Of a stretch of 16,555 nt of DNA, positions 1 through 7,115 are shown piece by piece. How positions within the stretch are numbered: the first letter of the stretch is position 1; each line of letters opens with the position of its first letter. The stretch lies in contig JAKSAU010000507.1 in NCBI GenBank assembly GCA_022361535.1, positions 1 to 16,555 on the forward strand, written 5' to 3'. The DNA is from Desulfobacterales bacterium (GTDB taxonomy: Bacteria > Desulfobacterota > Desulfobacteria > Desulfobacterales > Desulfobacteraceae). Under the pieces are notes generated by a model. That model was not told where the DNA came from. It saw only the letters and a program-made list of their open reading frames with translations, and did no database searches. The translations under genes were made by a program, and so were the position numbers.

Positions 1-1
1 A

Positions 2-460
2 TCCGGATGCGGATGCCCCTCTGCTGCCATGAAAACTTTTCCTATGGCAGGTCCTGGTCTGGCAGGCGGAAAAGAGATTAAACCTGGCGGGCCGTCTGCT
101 TTAGGCCACTGGCCTGTTCAGATTCGGCTGGTTCCTGCGGGCGCCCCGTTCCTTAAAGGTGCGGATCTTTTGATTGCCGCAGATTGTGTGCCTGTGGCCT
201 ATCCTTCCTTTCATGCGGACTTTCTCAAGGGAAAAGCTGTCATGATCGGCTGCCCCAAGTTTGACGACCCTCAAAGCTATGTGGATAAGCTGGCACAGGT
301 GTTTGCCGAGTCCGGCATCAACAGCATTACCTCTGTAATCATGGAAGTGCCCTGCTGTTCAGGCATGGGTGTGATCATAAAAAAAGCCCTGGAAAAATCC
401 GGCATGGATATTCCTTATGAAGAAGTAGTGGTGTCAGCTACAGGAGAAATCCAATCTTGA
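2..460 (+). CDS. Iron-sulfur protein, C-terminal part (5' truncated by window edge)
   Basis: The frame is open to the left edge, so the internal ATG at 29 is unlikely to be the true start; the residues before it (SGCGCPSAA) fit the family's Cys-rich linker. The visible part has three family landmarks: the WPVQIRLVP strand, LLIAADC followed by the IGCPKFDD motif, and the MEVPCCSGM double cysteine. This pattern is known from clostridial and sulfate-reducer ferredoxin-type proteins whose N-terminus carries 4Fe-4S sites; that N-terminal domain would lie off the window. The conserved cysteines suggest a bound metal centre and an electron-transfer role in the cytoplasm (inference). The stop codon overlaps the TTG start of the next gene by 4 bases, so the two are probably translationally coupled and may act as donor and reductase. 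Confidence 0.8.
   Translation, partial: SGCGCPSAAMKTFPMAGPGLAGGKEIKPGGPSALGHWPVQIRLVPAGAPFLKGADLLIAADCVPVAYPSFHADFLKGKAVMIGCPKFDDPQSYVDKLAQVFAESGINSITSVIMEVPCCSGMGVIIKKALEKSGMDIPYEEVVVSATGEIQS
441..459 (+). promoter_or_regulatory. Ribosome binding site supporting a TTG start
   Basis: CAGGAGA (441-447) lies about 9 bases before a TTG at 457-459. The TTG overlaps the stop codon of the upstream gene (TTGA). No ATG in this frame gives an equally complete N-terminal domain. Confidence 0.65.
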
Positions 461-1236
461 TTTGGGATAAAGACGCAGATGCTGCCATAAAAAAGGTTCC
501 TTTCTTTGTCCGGAAAAAGGTTCGAAAGCGTGTAGAAACATTTGTTTCGGACAAAGGAAAGAACAGGGTGACCTTGGGAGACGTCCAGGCTCTTAAAAAA
601 AAGTTTTTATCCAAAGGGGGAATGGAAAGCGAGATAAAAGGCTATGATGTATCTGCCTGTTTCGGCGGATCAGGCTGCCCCAACTCGGTTGTTCCTTCGG
701 AAAAACTGGTCAAAGATATTGAGTCACTGATGCAGGCGGCTGATATTCTGGGATTTTTGAAATCTCAGGTAAAAGGGGATTTAAAGTTCCATCATGAATT
801 CAGAGTGTCGATTTCAGACTGCCCCAATGCCTGCTCCCGGCCTCAGATCACAGATATCGGAATCATTGGTGCCGCTCTGCCCGGTATAACAGACGAACCC
901 TGCTCTGCTTGTGAGGCTTGTGTAGAAATTTGTCCGGAAAATGCCGTGGTGTTAGATGGCGCAGGGCCTGAAATTGATGCGGAGCTTTGTCTGTCATGCG
1001 GTAAGTGTATAAAAGCCTGTCCAACAGGCACCATTAATACAGCCAAAACCGGATACAGGGTCCTTTTGGGCGGACGCCTGGGTCGGCATCCACGGCTGGG
1101 TATGGAAGTTCCAGGCCTCTTTTCCCACGAAGAGCTACTGCACCTAGTCCGCCGCTGTCTTGAATTTTATAAGGCCAACTCAGAAGGAGGCAGACGCTTC
1201 TCCCACGTTTTGGAATCCCTTTCCCAAATTATATAG
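457..1236 (+). CDS. Siroheme/4Fe-4S reductase of the sulfite reductase family with PCP_red domain and two ferredoxin clusters
   Basis: The 259-residue protein has three parts. Residues 1-50 (IWDKDADAAIKKVPFFVRKK...) match the PCP_red domain known from light-independent protochlorophyllide reductase. Residues 60-130 carry the siroheme-[4Fe-4S] signature C68-X5-C74 ... C122-X3-C126, in the context SGCPN and SDCPNACSRP. Residues 149-190 hold two ferredoxin motifs, C149/C152/C155/C159-P and C178/C181/C184/C188-P. This fits a small, single-module reductase in the nitrite/sulfite reductase superfamily, related to AsrC and the low-molecular-weight assimilatory-type enzymes of sulfate reducers, rather than the larger DsrA or DsrB. 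The substrate (sulfite, nitrite or other) cannot be told from sequence. It starts at TTG, is coupled to the preceding Fe-S gene, and is followed by a hairpin. It is probably a cytoplasmic electron-linked reductase. Confidence 0.85.
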   Translation: MIWDKDADAAIKKVPFFVRKKVRKRVETFVSDKGKNRVTLGDVQALKKKFLSKGGMESEIKGYDVSACFGGSGCPNSVVPSEKLVKDIESLMQAADILGFLKSQVKGDLKFHHEFRVSISDCPNACSRPQITDIGIIGAALPGITDEPCSACEACVEICPENAVVLDGAGPEIDAELCLSCGKCIKACPTGTINTAKTGYRVLLGGRLGRHPRLGMEVPGLFSHEELLHLVRRCLEFYKANSEGGRRFSHVLESLSQII

Positions 1237-1258
1237 CTGGTCTTTTAGGTAAGCCAAA

Positions 1259-1300
1259 TAGCCCCGGTCGGATATATTTCGGCCGGGGCTATATTATTTT
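1259..1300 (+). terminator. Rho-independent terminator after the reductase gene
   Basis: TAGCCCCGGTCG (1259-1270) pairs with CGGCCGGGGCTA (1280-1291), 12 pairs with one G-T wobble, around a 9-base loop. It is followed by TATTATTTTTA. It sits between convergent genes and may also stop the leftward CMD transcript, although no clear T-run follows in that direction. Confidence 0.8.
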
Positions 1301-1324
1301 TACTACTCTGGGTTCTGTTCAGAT

Positions 1325-1642
1325 TTAATCGTCACTTTTTTCAAGCACTTCGTCCACCCAGTACATAGCTGCGATCATATTGGGAAACCCTGTTGTGGAC
1401 AGGGCTAAAAGAGCAGCGTGTTTTACCTCATCTTTTGTGGCACCGGCTTCAAGCGCCTTTCTGGTATGCGACATGACCCCACCCCTTGAATTTGCACCCA
1501 CTGCAATCCCCAGCTTTACAAGGTTCTGGCTTTTCTCGTCCAACGGCCCCGATTCTCTTACAAGGGTACCCAATTCTTTGTAGGATTTAAAAACATCAGG
1601 ATAGTCTTTTGCAAAATTGGTGTATTTTTTAGGAAGGTACAT
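1325..1642 (-). CDS. Carboxymuconolactone decarboxylase family protein lacking redox cysteines
   Basis: The start is placed at the ATG at 1642 (105 residues) because AAAGGAG lies 5 bases upstream; the 40 extra residues available in frame look non-coding. The core GANSRGGVMSHTRKALEAGATKDEV and the following AALLALSTTGFPNM belong to the CMD/AhpD-like fold. The CxxC pair of AhpD peroxiredoxin partners is absent: the equivalent stretch reads RGGV, and only the following histidine is kept. It is therefore unlikely to be a thiol reductase. Small all-helical proteins of this subfamily are common in anaerobes and have no assigned reaction. The gene stands alone, convergent with the reductase and divergent from the methyltransferase. 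Confidence 0.8.
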   Translation of the reverse strand: MYLPKKYTNFAKDYPDVFKSYKELGTLVRESGPLDEKSQNLVKLGIAVGANSRGGVMSHTRKALEAGATKDEVKHAALLALSTTGFPNMIAAMYWVDEVLEKSDD

Positions 1643-1654
1643 AGGGACTCCTTT
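1643..1654 (-). promoter_or_regulatory. Ribosome binding site fixing the CMD start
   Basis: On the minus strand AAAGGAG (1648-1654) lies 5 bases before the ATG at 1642. It favours this start over an upstream in-frame ATG at 1762. Confidence 0.7.
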
Positions 1655-1822
1655 ATATATAGTTGTTTTAGATCTTTTAGCTTTTAAAGAAATGGTCTGA
1701 CGATTTAACCATAACCAATTTACCAATGGAATGAAACGTAAAAAACAGATCGCAGTATTCATTAGTTAAATAAAATCTGTCAGGGGTTCTCGGGTAAATT
1801 AGGTTGCAAAGCTGAAGATTAA

Positions 1823-1851
1823 TTGAAATAAAGCATTAAGCGATATTAATT
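1823..1851 (+). promoter_or_regulatory. Possible promoter of the methyltransferase gene
   Basis: TTGAAA (1823-1828), a 17-base spacer and TTAATT (1846-1851) lie about 40 bases before the start codon. It is a weak sigma-70-like match in AT-rich DNA, assigned by position only. Confidence 0.25.
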
Positions 1852-1887
1852 CTAACACTTAACAAAATTTTCAAGGCAGAACATATA

Positions 1888-2724
1888 ATGTTTCAGGAAT
1901 TAAAACAGATAAATACACGGCCGGCACCATTTGAGTTTTATACGGCAGAAGACCTTTGGGCAGATCCTCATACATCACAAAAGATGCTTGAATACCATTT
2001 GAAGCCTGATGTGGACATGTCATCCAGGAATAAAGCGTTTATTGATGAATCCAAAAAATGGATCATTGAACGATTCGGTTTGAAAAAAGGGTCAATGGTT
2101 GCTGATTTCGGTTGTGGGCCGGGATTGTATGCAGGGCCGCTGGCAGAGCAGGGGGCAAATGTGACAGGAATTGATTTCTCTCCAAATTCCATCCGTTATG
2201 CAAAGCAAACTGCAAAGCAAAAAGACCTTGATATTAATTATGTATGCATGAACTACCTTGAGTTTGATACTTCAGCCCGGTTTGATTTAATCACGATGAT
2301 CATGTGCGATTTTTGTGCACTAAGCCCGGATCAAAGAAAGAACATGCTCATAAAGTTTAAAGAACTGTTGAAACCGGGAGGCGCTGTACTCCTTGATGTC
2401 TATTCCCTTGATAGTTTTTCCCAGCGCCAGGAAGCTGCAATCTATGAATTAAACCAATTAAACGGGTTCTGGGCACCAAACGATTACTACTGCTTTGTAA
2501 ATACATTTAAATATGATCAAGAAAAGGTGATGCTGGACAAGTACACCATAGTCGAAGACACACAAGTGCGTGTGGTGTATAATTGGCTCCAATATTTCAG
2601 TCCTGAATCTCTTAAGCAGGAATTTGAGAAAAATGGGTTCAAAATTGATTCGCTATATGGAAACGTGGCTGGCAAGCCTTTGGAAACAGGTTCACCTGAA
2701 ATTGCGGTTGTAGCCGTAAAATAG
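1888..2724 (+). CDS. Class I SAM-dependent methyltransferase
   Basis: The 278-residue protein carries motif I VADFGCGPG (71-79) for S-adenosylmethionine binding. An acidic residue follows at the end of strand 2 (VTGIDFSPNS, 92-101), then a motif IV-like FDLITMIMCDF, and LLKPGGAVLLDVYS, the usual post-IV strand. This is a complete Rossmann methyltransferase fold of the Methyltransf_11/25 type. About 65 N-terminal residues and a C-terminal substrate cap make it longer than a minimal domain. The acceptor is unknown; family members with this layout methylate small molecules. The start has only a weak AAGG about 11 bases upstream. The OYE-like gene begins 76 bases downstream on the same strand with no hairpin between, so co-transcription is plausible. 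Confidence 0.85.
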   Translation: MFQELKQINTRPAPFEFYTAEDLWADPHTSQKMLEYHLKPDVDMSSRNKAFIDESKKWIIERFGLKKGSMVADFGCGPGLYAGPLAEQGANVTGIDFSPNSIRYAKQTAKQKDLDINYVCMNYLEFDTSARFDLITMIMCDFCALSPDQRKNMLIKFKELLKPGGAVLLDVYSLDSFSQRQEAAIYELNQLNGFWAPNDYYCFVNTFKYDQEKVMLDKYTIVEDTQVRVVYNWLQYFSPESLKQEFEKNGFKIDSLYGNVAGKPLETGSPEIAVVAVK

Positions 2725-2800
2725 TCTTTTGGGTTTCATTTTAGCAAGACTTAAGCATACTGCAGGTGTAAAAAGATAATTTAAAATACGAGGAAAAGTT

Positions 2801-3919
2801 ATGAATAAGCTGGAAGATCAACTCAAGATAAAAGGTATCCCGATTAAGAACCGGCTTGTTTTGCCGCCCCTCACAACCAATTACGGAACACAGGACGGCC
2901 AGGCTACACCAGATGTGATGCGCTTTTATGAAGCCAGGTCCGGTCATATGGGTATCGTGATTGTTGAAGCCGCTGCCGTAAGTCCTCAAGGACGGATTGT
3001 TCCGGGTGGTATAGGGTTGTGGAACGATGAGCAGATCACTGGGATGACCGAACTTGCAAAGGCCATAAAAGCCAAAGGTGCCATGGCGGTGATCCAAATC
3101 AACCATGCCGGAGGTAAAGCCTGGCCTTTTGATTTGCCTAAAACAGGGCTTTCTCCTTCAGGTATTGCCTGCCGGCCCGGAATTGCACCGTTTGCTGCAA
3201 CTGAACAGGATATAAAGACTTTGATCCAGGAATTTGTTGAGGCCTGTGGCCGGGCAAAAAAGGCTGGCTTTGACGGAGTAGAGATCCATGGCGCACACCT
3301 TTATTTGCTCAGCCAGTTTTTATCACCCCTGACAAACCATCGAGCGGATAGATATGGTGGAAGTGTTGAAAAAAGAGCTGCCCTGCCTGTTGAAGTGGTC
3401 AAAGCGGTCCGGGAAAGTTTAGGACAGGACTATCCCATATTTTTCCGTCTCAATGTCATGGAGAACCTGGACGGGGGCTTGACCGTGGATGATACACTGG
3501 TCACAGGAAAACTGCTCGTTAAGGCAGGTGTGGATGTCCTGGATCTCTCTCTTGCTGTCACCGGCTCCTGGAAAGTAGATGGAGAGGCAAAAGCCCTGAT
3601 GACCACCTCTGCTTTTGGCAAGGATGAGCAAGCTGGCGCAGTAACAGACCTGGCTGCTCAGTTCAGGTCTGAATGTGGAATACCTGTGATCACAGTGGGA
3701 AAACTTGGGGCGTTGGCAGCTGCAGAAAATGCCCTGAAAGCCGGTGCAGACATGGTGGCCATTGGCCGTCAGATGATATGCGACCCCAAAACTGCTGAAA
3801 AGATATTAACCGGTAATGAAGCGGACATCCTTGAGTGTGAGGCCTGCATGGCCTGCTTTGCCTCTTTAGGCAAGGGGATCGGCCTGAAATGCAAACACAA
3901 TAAAGCGTTACCGGAATAA
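2801..3919 (+). CDS. Old-yellow-enzyme family flavin oxidoreductase with C-terminal 4Fe-4S site, no FAD domain
   Basis: The protein is an FMN-binding TIM barrel of the NADH:flavin oxidoreductase/2,4-dienoyl-CoA reductase family. Visible motifs are the strand-1 region KNRLVLPPLTT (17-27), QINHAGG (99-105), EIHGAHLYLLSQFLSP with the catalytic His pair H163/H166, NHRADRYGGS (179-188), FRLN (215-218) and the phosphate-binding end GADMVAIGRQ. At the C-terminus C346-X2-C349-X2-C352-X11-C364 matches the cluster spacing of trimethylamine dehydrogenase and 2,4-dienoyl-CoA reductase. Those enzymes are 640-730 residues long and continue into FAD and NAD(P) domains, whereas this one stops at 372, just after the last cysteine. 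Electrons must therefore come through the cluster from a separate partner (inference). GAGG lies 7 bases before the ATG. It probably reduces an activated double bond; the substrate is unknown. Confidence 0.88.
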   Translation: MNKLEDQLKIKGIPIKNRLVLPPLTTNYGTQDGQATPDVMRFYEARSGHMGIVIVEAAAVSPQGRIVPGGIGLWNDEQITGMTELAKAIKAKGAMAVIQINHAGGKAWPFDLPKTGLSPSGIACRPGIAPFAATEQDIKTLIQEFVEACGRAKKAGFDGVEIHGAHLYLLSQFLSPLTNHRADRYGGSVEKRAALPVEVVKAVRESLGQDYPIFFRLNVMENLDGGLTVDDTLVTGKLLVKAGVDVLDLSLAVTGSWKVDGEAKALMTTSAFGKDEQAGAVTDLAAQFRSECGIPVITVGKLGALAAAENALKAGADMVAIGRQMICDPKTAEKILTGNEADILECEACMACFASLGKGIGLKCKHNKALPE

Positions 3920-3949
3920 ATGTACAGGTCAAGGCAAAGGTAGATACGG

Positions 3950-4041
3950 ATACCGGTTCGTTTATCCTAAGAAACGGCTGCCGTATTTTCTCCAAAAATA
4001 CGCCTGACGCCTTTTTCTTAGGGTAAACGAGCCTGAGTGCA
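3950..4041. repeat. Palindromic MITE-like repeat, copy 1
   Basis: This 92-base unit matches 16041-16132 in the same orientation without gaps, with 10 differences by hand alignment (about 89%). The ends are inverted: 3955-3974 pairs with 4014-4033, built on GTTTAYCCTAAGAAA and its complement. An inner stem CGTATTTT (3982-3989) / AAAATACG (3995-4002) surrounds a 5-base loop. The whole unit can fold into one long interrupted hairpin. It lies 30 bases after the OYE stop and 74 bases before the TetR start. It has no coding capacity, so it could be a miniature inverted-repeat element or a REP-type structural repeat. Confidence 0.85.
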
Positions 4042-4053
4042 AACTTTATGGTT

Positions 4054-4088
4054 GTTAAACCTTATATAGAGGCAGGTTGATGTTTAAC
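4054..4088. promoter_or_regulatory. Possible operator upstream of TetR gene
   Basis: GTTAAAC (4054-4060) and its inverse GTTTAAC (4082-4088) are separated by 21 bases, just upstream of the regulator start at 4116. TetR proteins bind inverted repeats near their own gene, but the arms are short and the spacing is long, so this is only a candidate. Confidence 0.2.
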
Positions 4089-4115
4089 TCAGTTTAAATA
4101 TGACAGGATATATCA

Positions 4116-4754
4116 ATGCCAAGAAATTCAATGAATGACGCTGAGATAAGCGAAACCAGGGAAAAGATTCTTGATATTGCCGCAGACATTATTAACGAGG
4201 AGGGGTACCAGAATCTTTCCATGCGCAAGATTGGCTCCAGGGTGGGGATGACAGCTGCGAATCTCTATAATTATTATGCAAACAAGGATGAGATTAATAT
4301 TGCCATCCGTTTGCGGGCCGGTAGGATATTATATGAGATGCTGCTTGTAGGTTATGAAAAAGGCCGTGATATGTCGGAAAAGGTCTGGTTGATGATGAAA
4401 GCATATATTACCTATGGCCTTGAGATGCCCAACTATTATTCCATCATGTTTGATATGCCCACCCCCAAGTATGCAGACTATGTGGACTCACCTTTAGAAG
4501 CACTGGCATTAGAGGAAAAAGAATCCAGCGAGCAGAGCGTGGCCCTGCTGTACCGCTGCGCAACAGAACTTAAAGGGCATGGGTATAATATACCCGAAGA
4601 TCCAGACCTGTTCATGACAATTATATGGGGTCAGCTTCATGGCCTGGTCTCTTTGTGCCACAATAATTCCTTATCTGAAATTGTAGATGATCCGGAGGCA
4701 CTCATTGAGGTCGGTGCCAAAAAGGCCTATGAGATTTTTTTCAAGCAGGATTAA
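4116..4754 (+). CDS. TetR/AcrR family transcriptional regulator
   Basis: The 212-residue protein begins with a typical TetR DNA-binding domain (residues about 13-60): TREKILDIAADIINEEGY, then the recognition helix-turn-helix LSMRKIGSRVGMTAANLYNYYANKDEI. The C-terminal ligand domain contains WGQLHGLVSL (residues about 169-178), typical of the WHG-type TetR C-terminal domain. Another ATG lies eight codons downstream, but the first ATG at 4116 has AGGA 7 bases upstream and is preferred. It could control the preceding methyltransferase/OYE genes, or itself, through sites between 3920 and 4115. The palindromic repeat separates it from the OYE gene. The ligand is unknown. Confidence 0.85.
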   Translation: MPRNSMNDAEISETREKILDIAADIINEEGYQNLSMRKIGSRVGMTAANLYNYYANKDEINIAIRLRAGRILYEMLLVGYEKGRDMSEKVWLMMKAYITYGLEMPNYYSIMFDMPTPKYADYVDSPLEALALEEKESSEQSVALLYRCATELKGHGYNIPEDPDLFMTIIWGQLHGLVSLCHNNSLSEIVDDPEALIEVGAKKAYEIFFKQD

Positions 4755-4819
4755 CGTTTTGGATATCCTTTATTCAAAGAACTTAAGATGTGTGAACTCA
4801 AAGCGTGAATTCATACATC

Positions 4820-5680
4820 TTATACGAGAGAAATGCCCTCATCTTCTGTTCCAACAGAAACAAAAATGACTCCAAAACAACTATAAACATTTTCTAATGG
4901 GCGGTGGTCTTCAATCCAATTCGGCCAATTCTCTTCACGTGCTTGAAATTCAATTAACAAAGATACAACCTCATCTGGGAAAGTATACTCCTGAGCGATA
5001 TCATCAAACGTCTTTTGCTTGCTTAATAACAATGCTGCAACAATAACAATTTTGAGCAGGTAGTCATTAATCAGTTGTTTAATCTGAGCAAAGCCTTCAT
5101 CAAAGGGTATCTCGCCGCTTTTAATGGAAGCTCTAAGATCTGTTACTATACTTAAATAATGATCAATATTCTTAATGTCTTTGCCATGTTCTTCAAGCAT
5201 AAAAGAGTACAATTGCTCTAAACTATCAACTTCAATTTTCAGGGCATCGAATAAACTTTTCCAGGAGAGAAAGTAGGCCAGATATTCATCATAAAGCCAG
5301 TTTGAGTCATTTATCAACAAGCCTTTGATGTTGAACTCTTTCTGTGGTGGCCGGTCATTATATAGATGTACTTGTTCATGCTGAAAATAAACAGATCGGG
5401 TAAGGTTATCGAACTCTTCAGTATAAAATCGAGAAGAAAGGATGAGAGTCTTTTTTACATCATGCCTGATTATTCTAGCCAAAACCTCTTGGTTTAAATC
5501 CAGACGCTCCGCTTCAAATTCGTCATTTGTTAAATCTCGTATTGCAGATCCTATATCTAAGGGCACCAGGATTCGATCAAGCCCCACCTCGTCCATAAAA
5601 TCATCACTAAAAAACCCCTTAAGCTCTTTGGCTATTTCCTTTTTAAGCTCTTGTGTACCTATTTGAACATCTATACTCAC
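4820..5680 (-). CDS. Uncharacterised protein with HExxH motif (possible metallopeptidase-like)
   Basis: I do not recognise this 286-residue protein. It has HEQVH at residues 101-105, preceded by the hydrophobic YFQ, and DEYLAY at 131-136, about 27 residues later. HExxH followed by a downstream Glu (E132) is the ligand pattern of gluzincin-type zinc peptidases, including the ImmA/IrrE type, so a zinc site is plausible but unproven. Residues 204-225 are helical and hydrophobic (LLKIVIVAALLLSK), followed by FDDIAQEYTFPDEVVSLLIEF, which could be a small helix-turn-helix-like segment. There is no signal peptide. The start is GTG with AGGA 9 bases upstream. The gene is AT-rich, convergent with the TetR gene and preceded by a long non-coding stretch, so it looks like accessory DNA. 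Confidence 0.7.
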   Translation of the reverse strand: MSIDVQIGTQELKKEIAKELKGFFSDDFMDEVGLDRILVPLDIGSAIRDLTNDEFEAERLDLNQEVLARIIRHDVKKTLILSSRFYTEEFDNLTRSVYFQHEQVHLYNDRPPQKEFNIKGLLINDSNWLYDEYLAYFLSWKSLFDALKIEVDSLEQLYSFMLEEHGKDIKNIDHYLSIVTDLRASIKSGEIPFDEGFAQIKQLINDYLLKIVIVAALLLSKQKTFDDIAQEYTFPDEVVSLLIEFQAREENWPNWIEDHRPLENVYSCFGVIFVSVGTEDEGISLV

Positions 5681-5693
5681 AATCTGATATCCT
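5681..5693 (-). promoter_or_regulatory. Ribosome binding site supporting a GTG start
   Basis: On the minus strand AGGA (5690-5693) lies 9 bases before GTG at 5680. No in-frame ATG is available near the N-terminus. Confidence 0.5.
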
Positions 5694-6213
5694 ATTTCTT
5701 TTGGTGATAATTGCCGAGCCAGGAAAAAACTTTAAAAGCACTCCTTGGCCTCTTGTAACAATACCTTTTGACTTACCTTATTGAGATAATCATTCCTGTC
5801 CTCAAAAGACAAGATAAATTAGATACAATGGAAAGCCATAAAGTTTTGACCATCAACAAACCCTGAATAACTGGTTTGTGTTGCGAATCTTGATCTTTAG
5901 CCTATAAATTTAAAAGATCTTGAGTACACATATCTTGTGGCTGGTCATTTGGAGCAAAAGCGACAGATAATACCATAAGTGTGCTTTACTATAAAATTTG
6001 GAATCATAGGAATAAAAAATGGGGTGATTCAATTAATATTGCTCGAGGTTTGATAATTTCAAAAAAGTAGAAGTACTGTGATAATCTGGGGTGGACAACC
6101 ATCTAAAAAGCGAGACAGATAGATCAAATCCGAACTACTACAATTAAATTAAGCATTAGGGTGAACTGGCGGAAGTAGTTATCTTCCTTATTAAAATAGG
6201 TTCGAACCAAATT
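5681..6213. other. Non-coding AT-rich stretch of 533 bases
   Basis: No credible gene is seen on either strand. It contains a hairpin, ACAAACC (5856-5862) / GGTTTGT (5873-5879) with a 10-base loop, and a perfect 10-base palindrome GGTTCGAACC at 6199-6208. A short start-less frame ending at 6070 reads KKWGDSINIARGLI, faintly like MazE/AbrB-type antitoxins, but is too short to call. The stretch should hold the promoter of the HExxH gene and the end of the DUF1992 transcript. Confidence 0.5.
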
Positions 6214-6651
6214 TTATTTCAAATTTTTATTGTAATCCATGTAAAAATAGAATTTATTTGAAACATCTACGAATTTTTTCTTTAATTGATTTTTTTCTTC
6301 GTTATCAGTGCATTCATTGATCTTTATCTTAAGTAGTTCCATTTTCTTTTTTAATATAACTTCTTCAGGAACAAAACCAGCGTTTTTCAGGGCTTGATAC
6401 CCAGCTCGAAGGTGCTCTGGAATATTGGACATTTTAGTGAAGTCTAAGGGTTTGCCTTTTCCTGGTAAATTATCGAATTTCCCATCGTACATGGCTTGTT
6501 TGATTTTCACCTCCACAAGATTTTCATGTTGCGGTACAAATTCACGGAATTTTCTATTTTTAGAATTCTCATAGGCGGCCTTTGTTAACTCCCTATTGAA
6601 GTTATTACCATATTTTATTTTCCTATAGTTGTTTTGGTCGTCATCTTTCAT
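6214..6651 (-). CDS. DUF1992 (DnaJ homologue subfamily C member 28-type) protein
   Basis: The 145-residue protein contains the DUF1992 signature: E-x-KIKQAMYDGKFDNLPGKGKPL (residues about 49-69), then IPEHLRAGYQALKNAGFVPEEV. This is the region shared with YhdN-like bacterial proteins and the DNAJC28 conserved domain. No J domain is present, as in bacterial members. The C-terminal third is Lys/Asn-rich and helical, as usual. The biochemical role of the family is unknown. The start has GAGG about 7 bases upstream. It is the last gene of the leftward array, 64 bases after the CMD gene, and may be read from the same transcript or independently. Confidence 0.85.
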   Translation of the reverse strand: MKDDDQNNYRKIKYGNNFNRELTKAAYENSKNRKFREFVPQHENLVEVKIKQAMYDGKFDNLPGKGKPLDFTKMSNIPEHLRAGYQALKNAGFVPEEVILKKKMELLKIKINECTDNEEKNQLKKKFVDVSNKFYFYMDYNKNLK

Positions 6652-6715
6652 GATAACCTCTAATTAAAAAACAAGAATGTATTCGTGTTTCCTCAGCAAA
6701 TGAAACCTGAGTGAC

Positions 6716-7087
6716 TTATTTACGAGTATCCTTAAAATATTCTAATGCCTTTAAAACAAAACGTGCATAAGCCCCTGCTTGTCCTCCGCCCATCTCAATG
6801 GCCACATCGATGGTTTCATAAATTTCATCATCCGTAGCCCCTGCTTTCATGGCCTGGTCAAGATGCCATTCCATGCATGGTTCACATTTTGTAACTAAAG
6901 AAATAGATAAGGCCATGAGTTCTTTTGATTTTTTGCTTAGTGCTCCGTCCCGAAATGCCTGTTCTTCTAAATCAAGAAAAGTTTTGTAGGATTTTACGTT
7001 GTTTAGAAAGGTCATATGCAACCTTTTACGATCTTTAATACTCTGCTCAATCTTATTAATGGTCAAATCAGGCACTATTAGCTCCAT
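6716..7087 (-). CDS. AhpD-like carboxymuconolactone decarboxylase family protein with CxxC
   Basis: The 123-residue protein carries the AhpD-type redox site C68-EP-C71-MEW-H75 inside the conserved stretch GALSKKSKELMALSISLVTKCEPCMEWH. The usual AMKAGATDDEI helix and an AIEMGGGQAGAYARF tail follow. The CxxC and histidine match the alkylhydroperoxidase/thiol-disulfide subset, unlike the cysteine-free CMD protein at the left of the window. A role in peroxide or organic-thiol chemistry is likely by family; the partner is unknown. The ATG at 7087 has no clear ribosome site, while an internal ATG at 7015 has AAAGG before it. The longer form is kept because residues 15-30 (DRKRLHMTFLNNV) resemble the family N-terminus. 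It lies 28 bases after the DUF169 gene. Confidence 0.85.
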   Translation of the reverse strand: MELIVPDLTINKIEQSIKDRKRLHMTFLNNVKSYKTFLDLEEQAFRDGALSKKSKELMALSISLVTKCEPCMEWHLDQAMKAGATDDEIYETIDVAIEMGGGQAGAYARFVLKALEYFKDTRK

Positions 7088-7115
7088 TCATCGAATTATA
7101 TGGTATGTATTTAAT

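Noticed and set aside
1643..1762. 40-residue N-terminal extension of the cysteine-free CMD protein
   Set aside because: The extension has no ribosome site at its ATG, resembles translated promoter DNA, and a strong AAAGGAG precedes the internal ATG at 1642.
5978..6070. Short frame reading KKWGDSINIARGLI, similar in flavour to MazE/AbrB antitoxins
   Set aside because: About 30 codons, no good start or ribosome site, no partner toxin gene nearby, and only a few matching residues. Not enough for a gene or pseudogene call.
6199..6208. Perfect palindrome GGTTCGAACC, like a tRNA T-loop or an attachment core
   Set aside because: The flanking bases do not form a T-stem, and no acceptor or anticodon arm could be found in the preceding 80 bases. 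No integrase gene is in the window.
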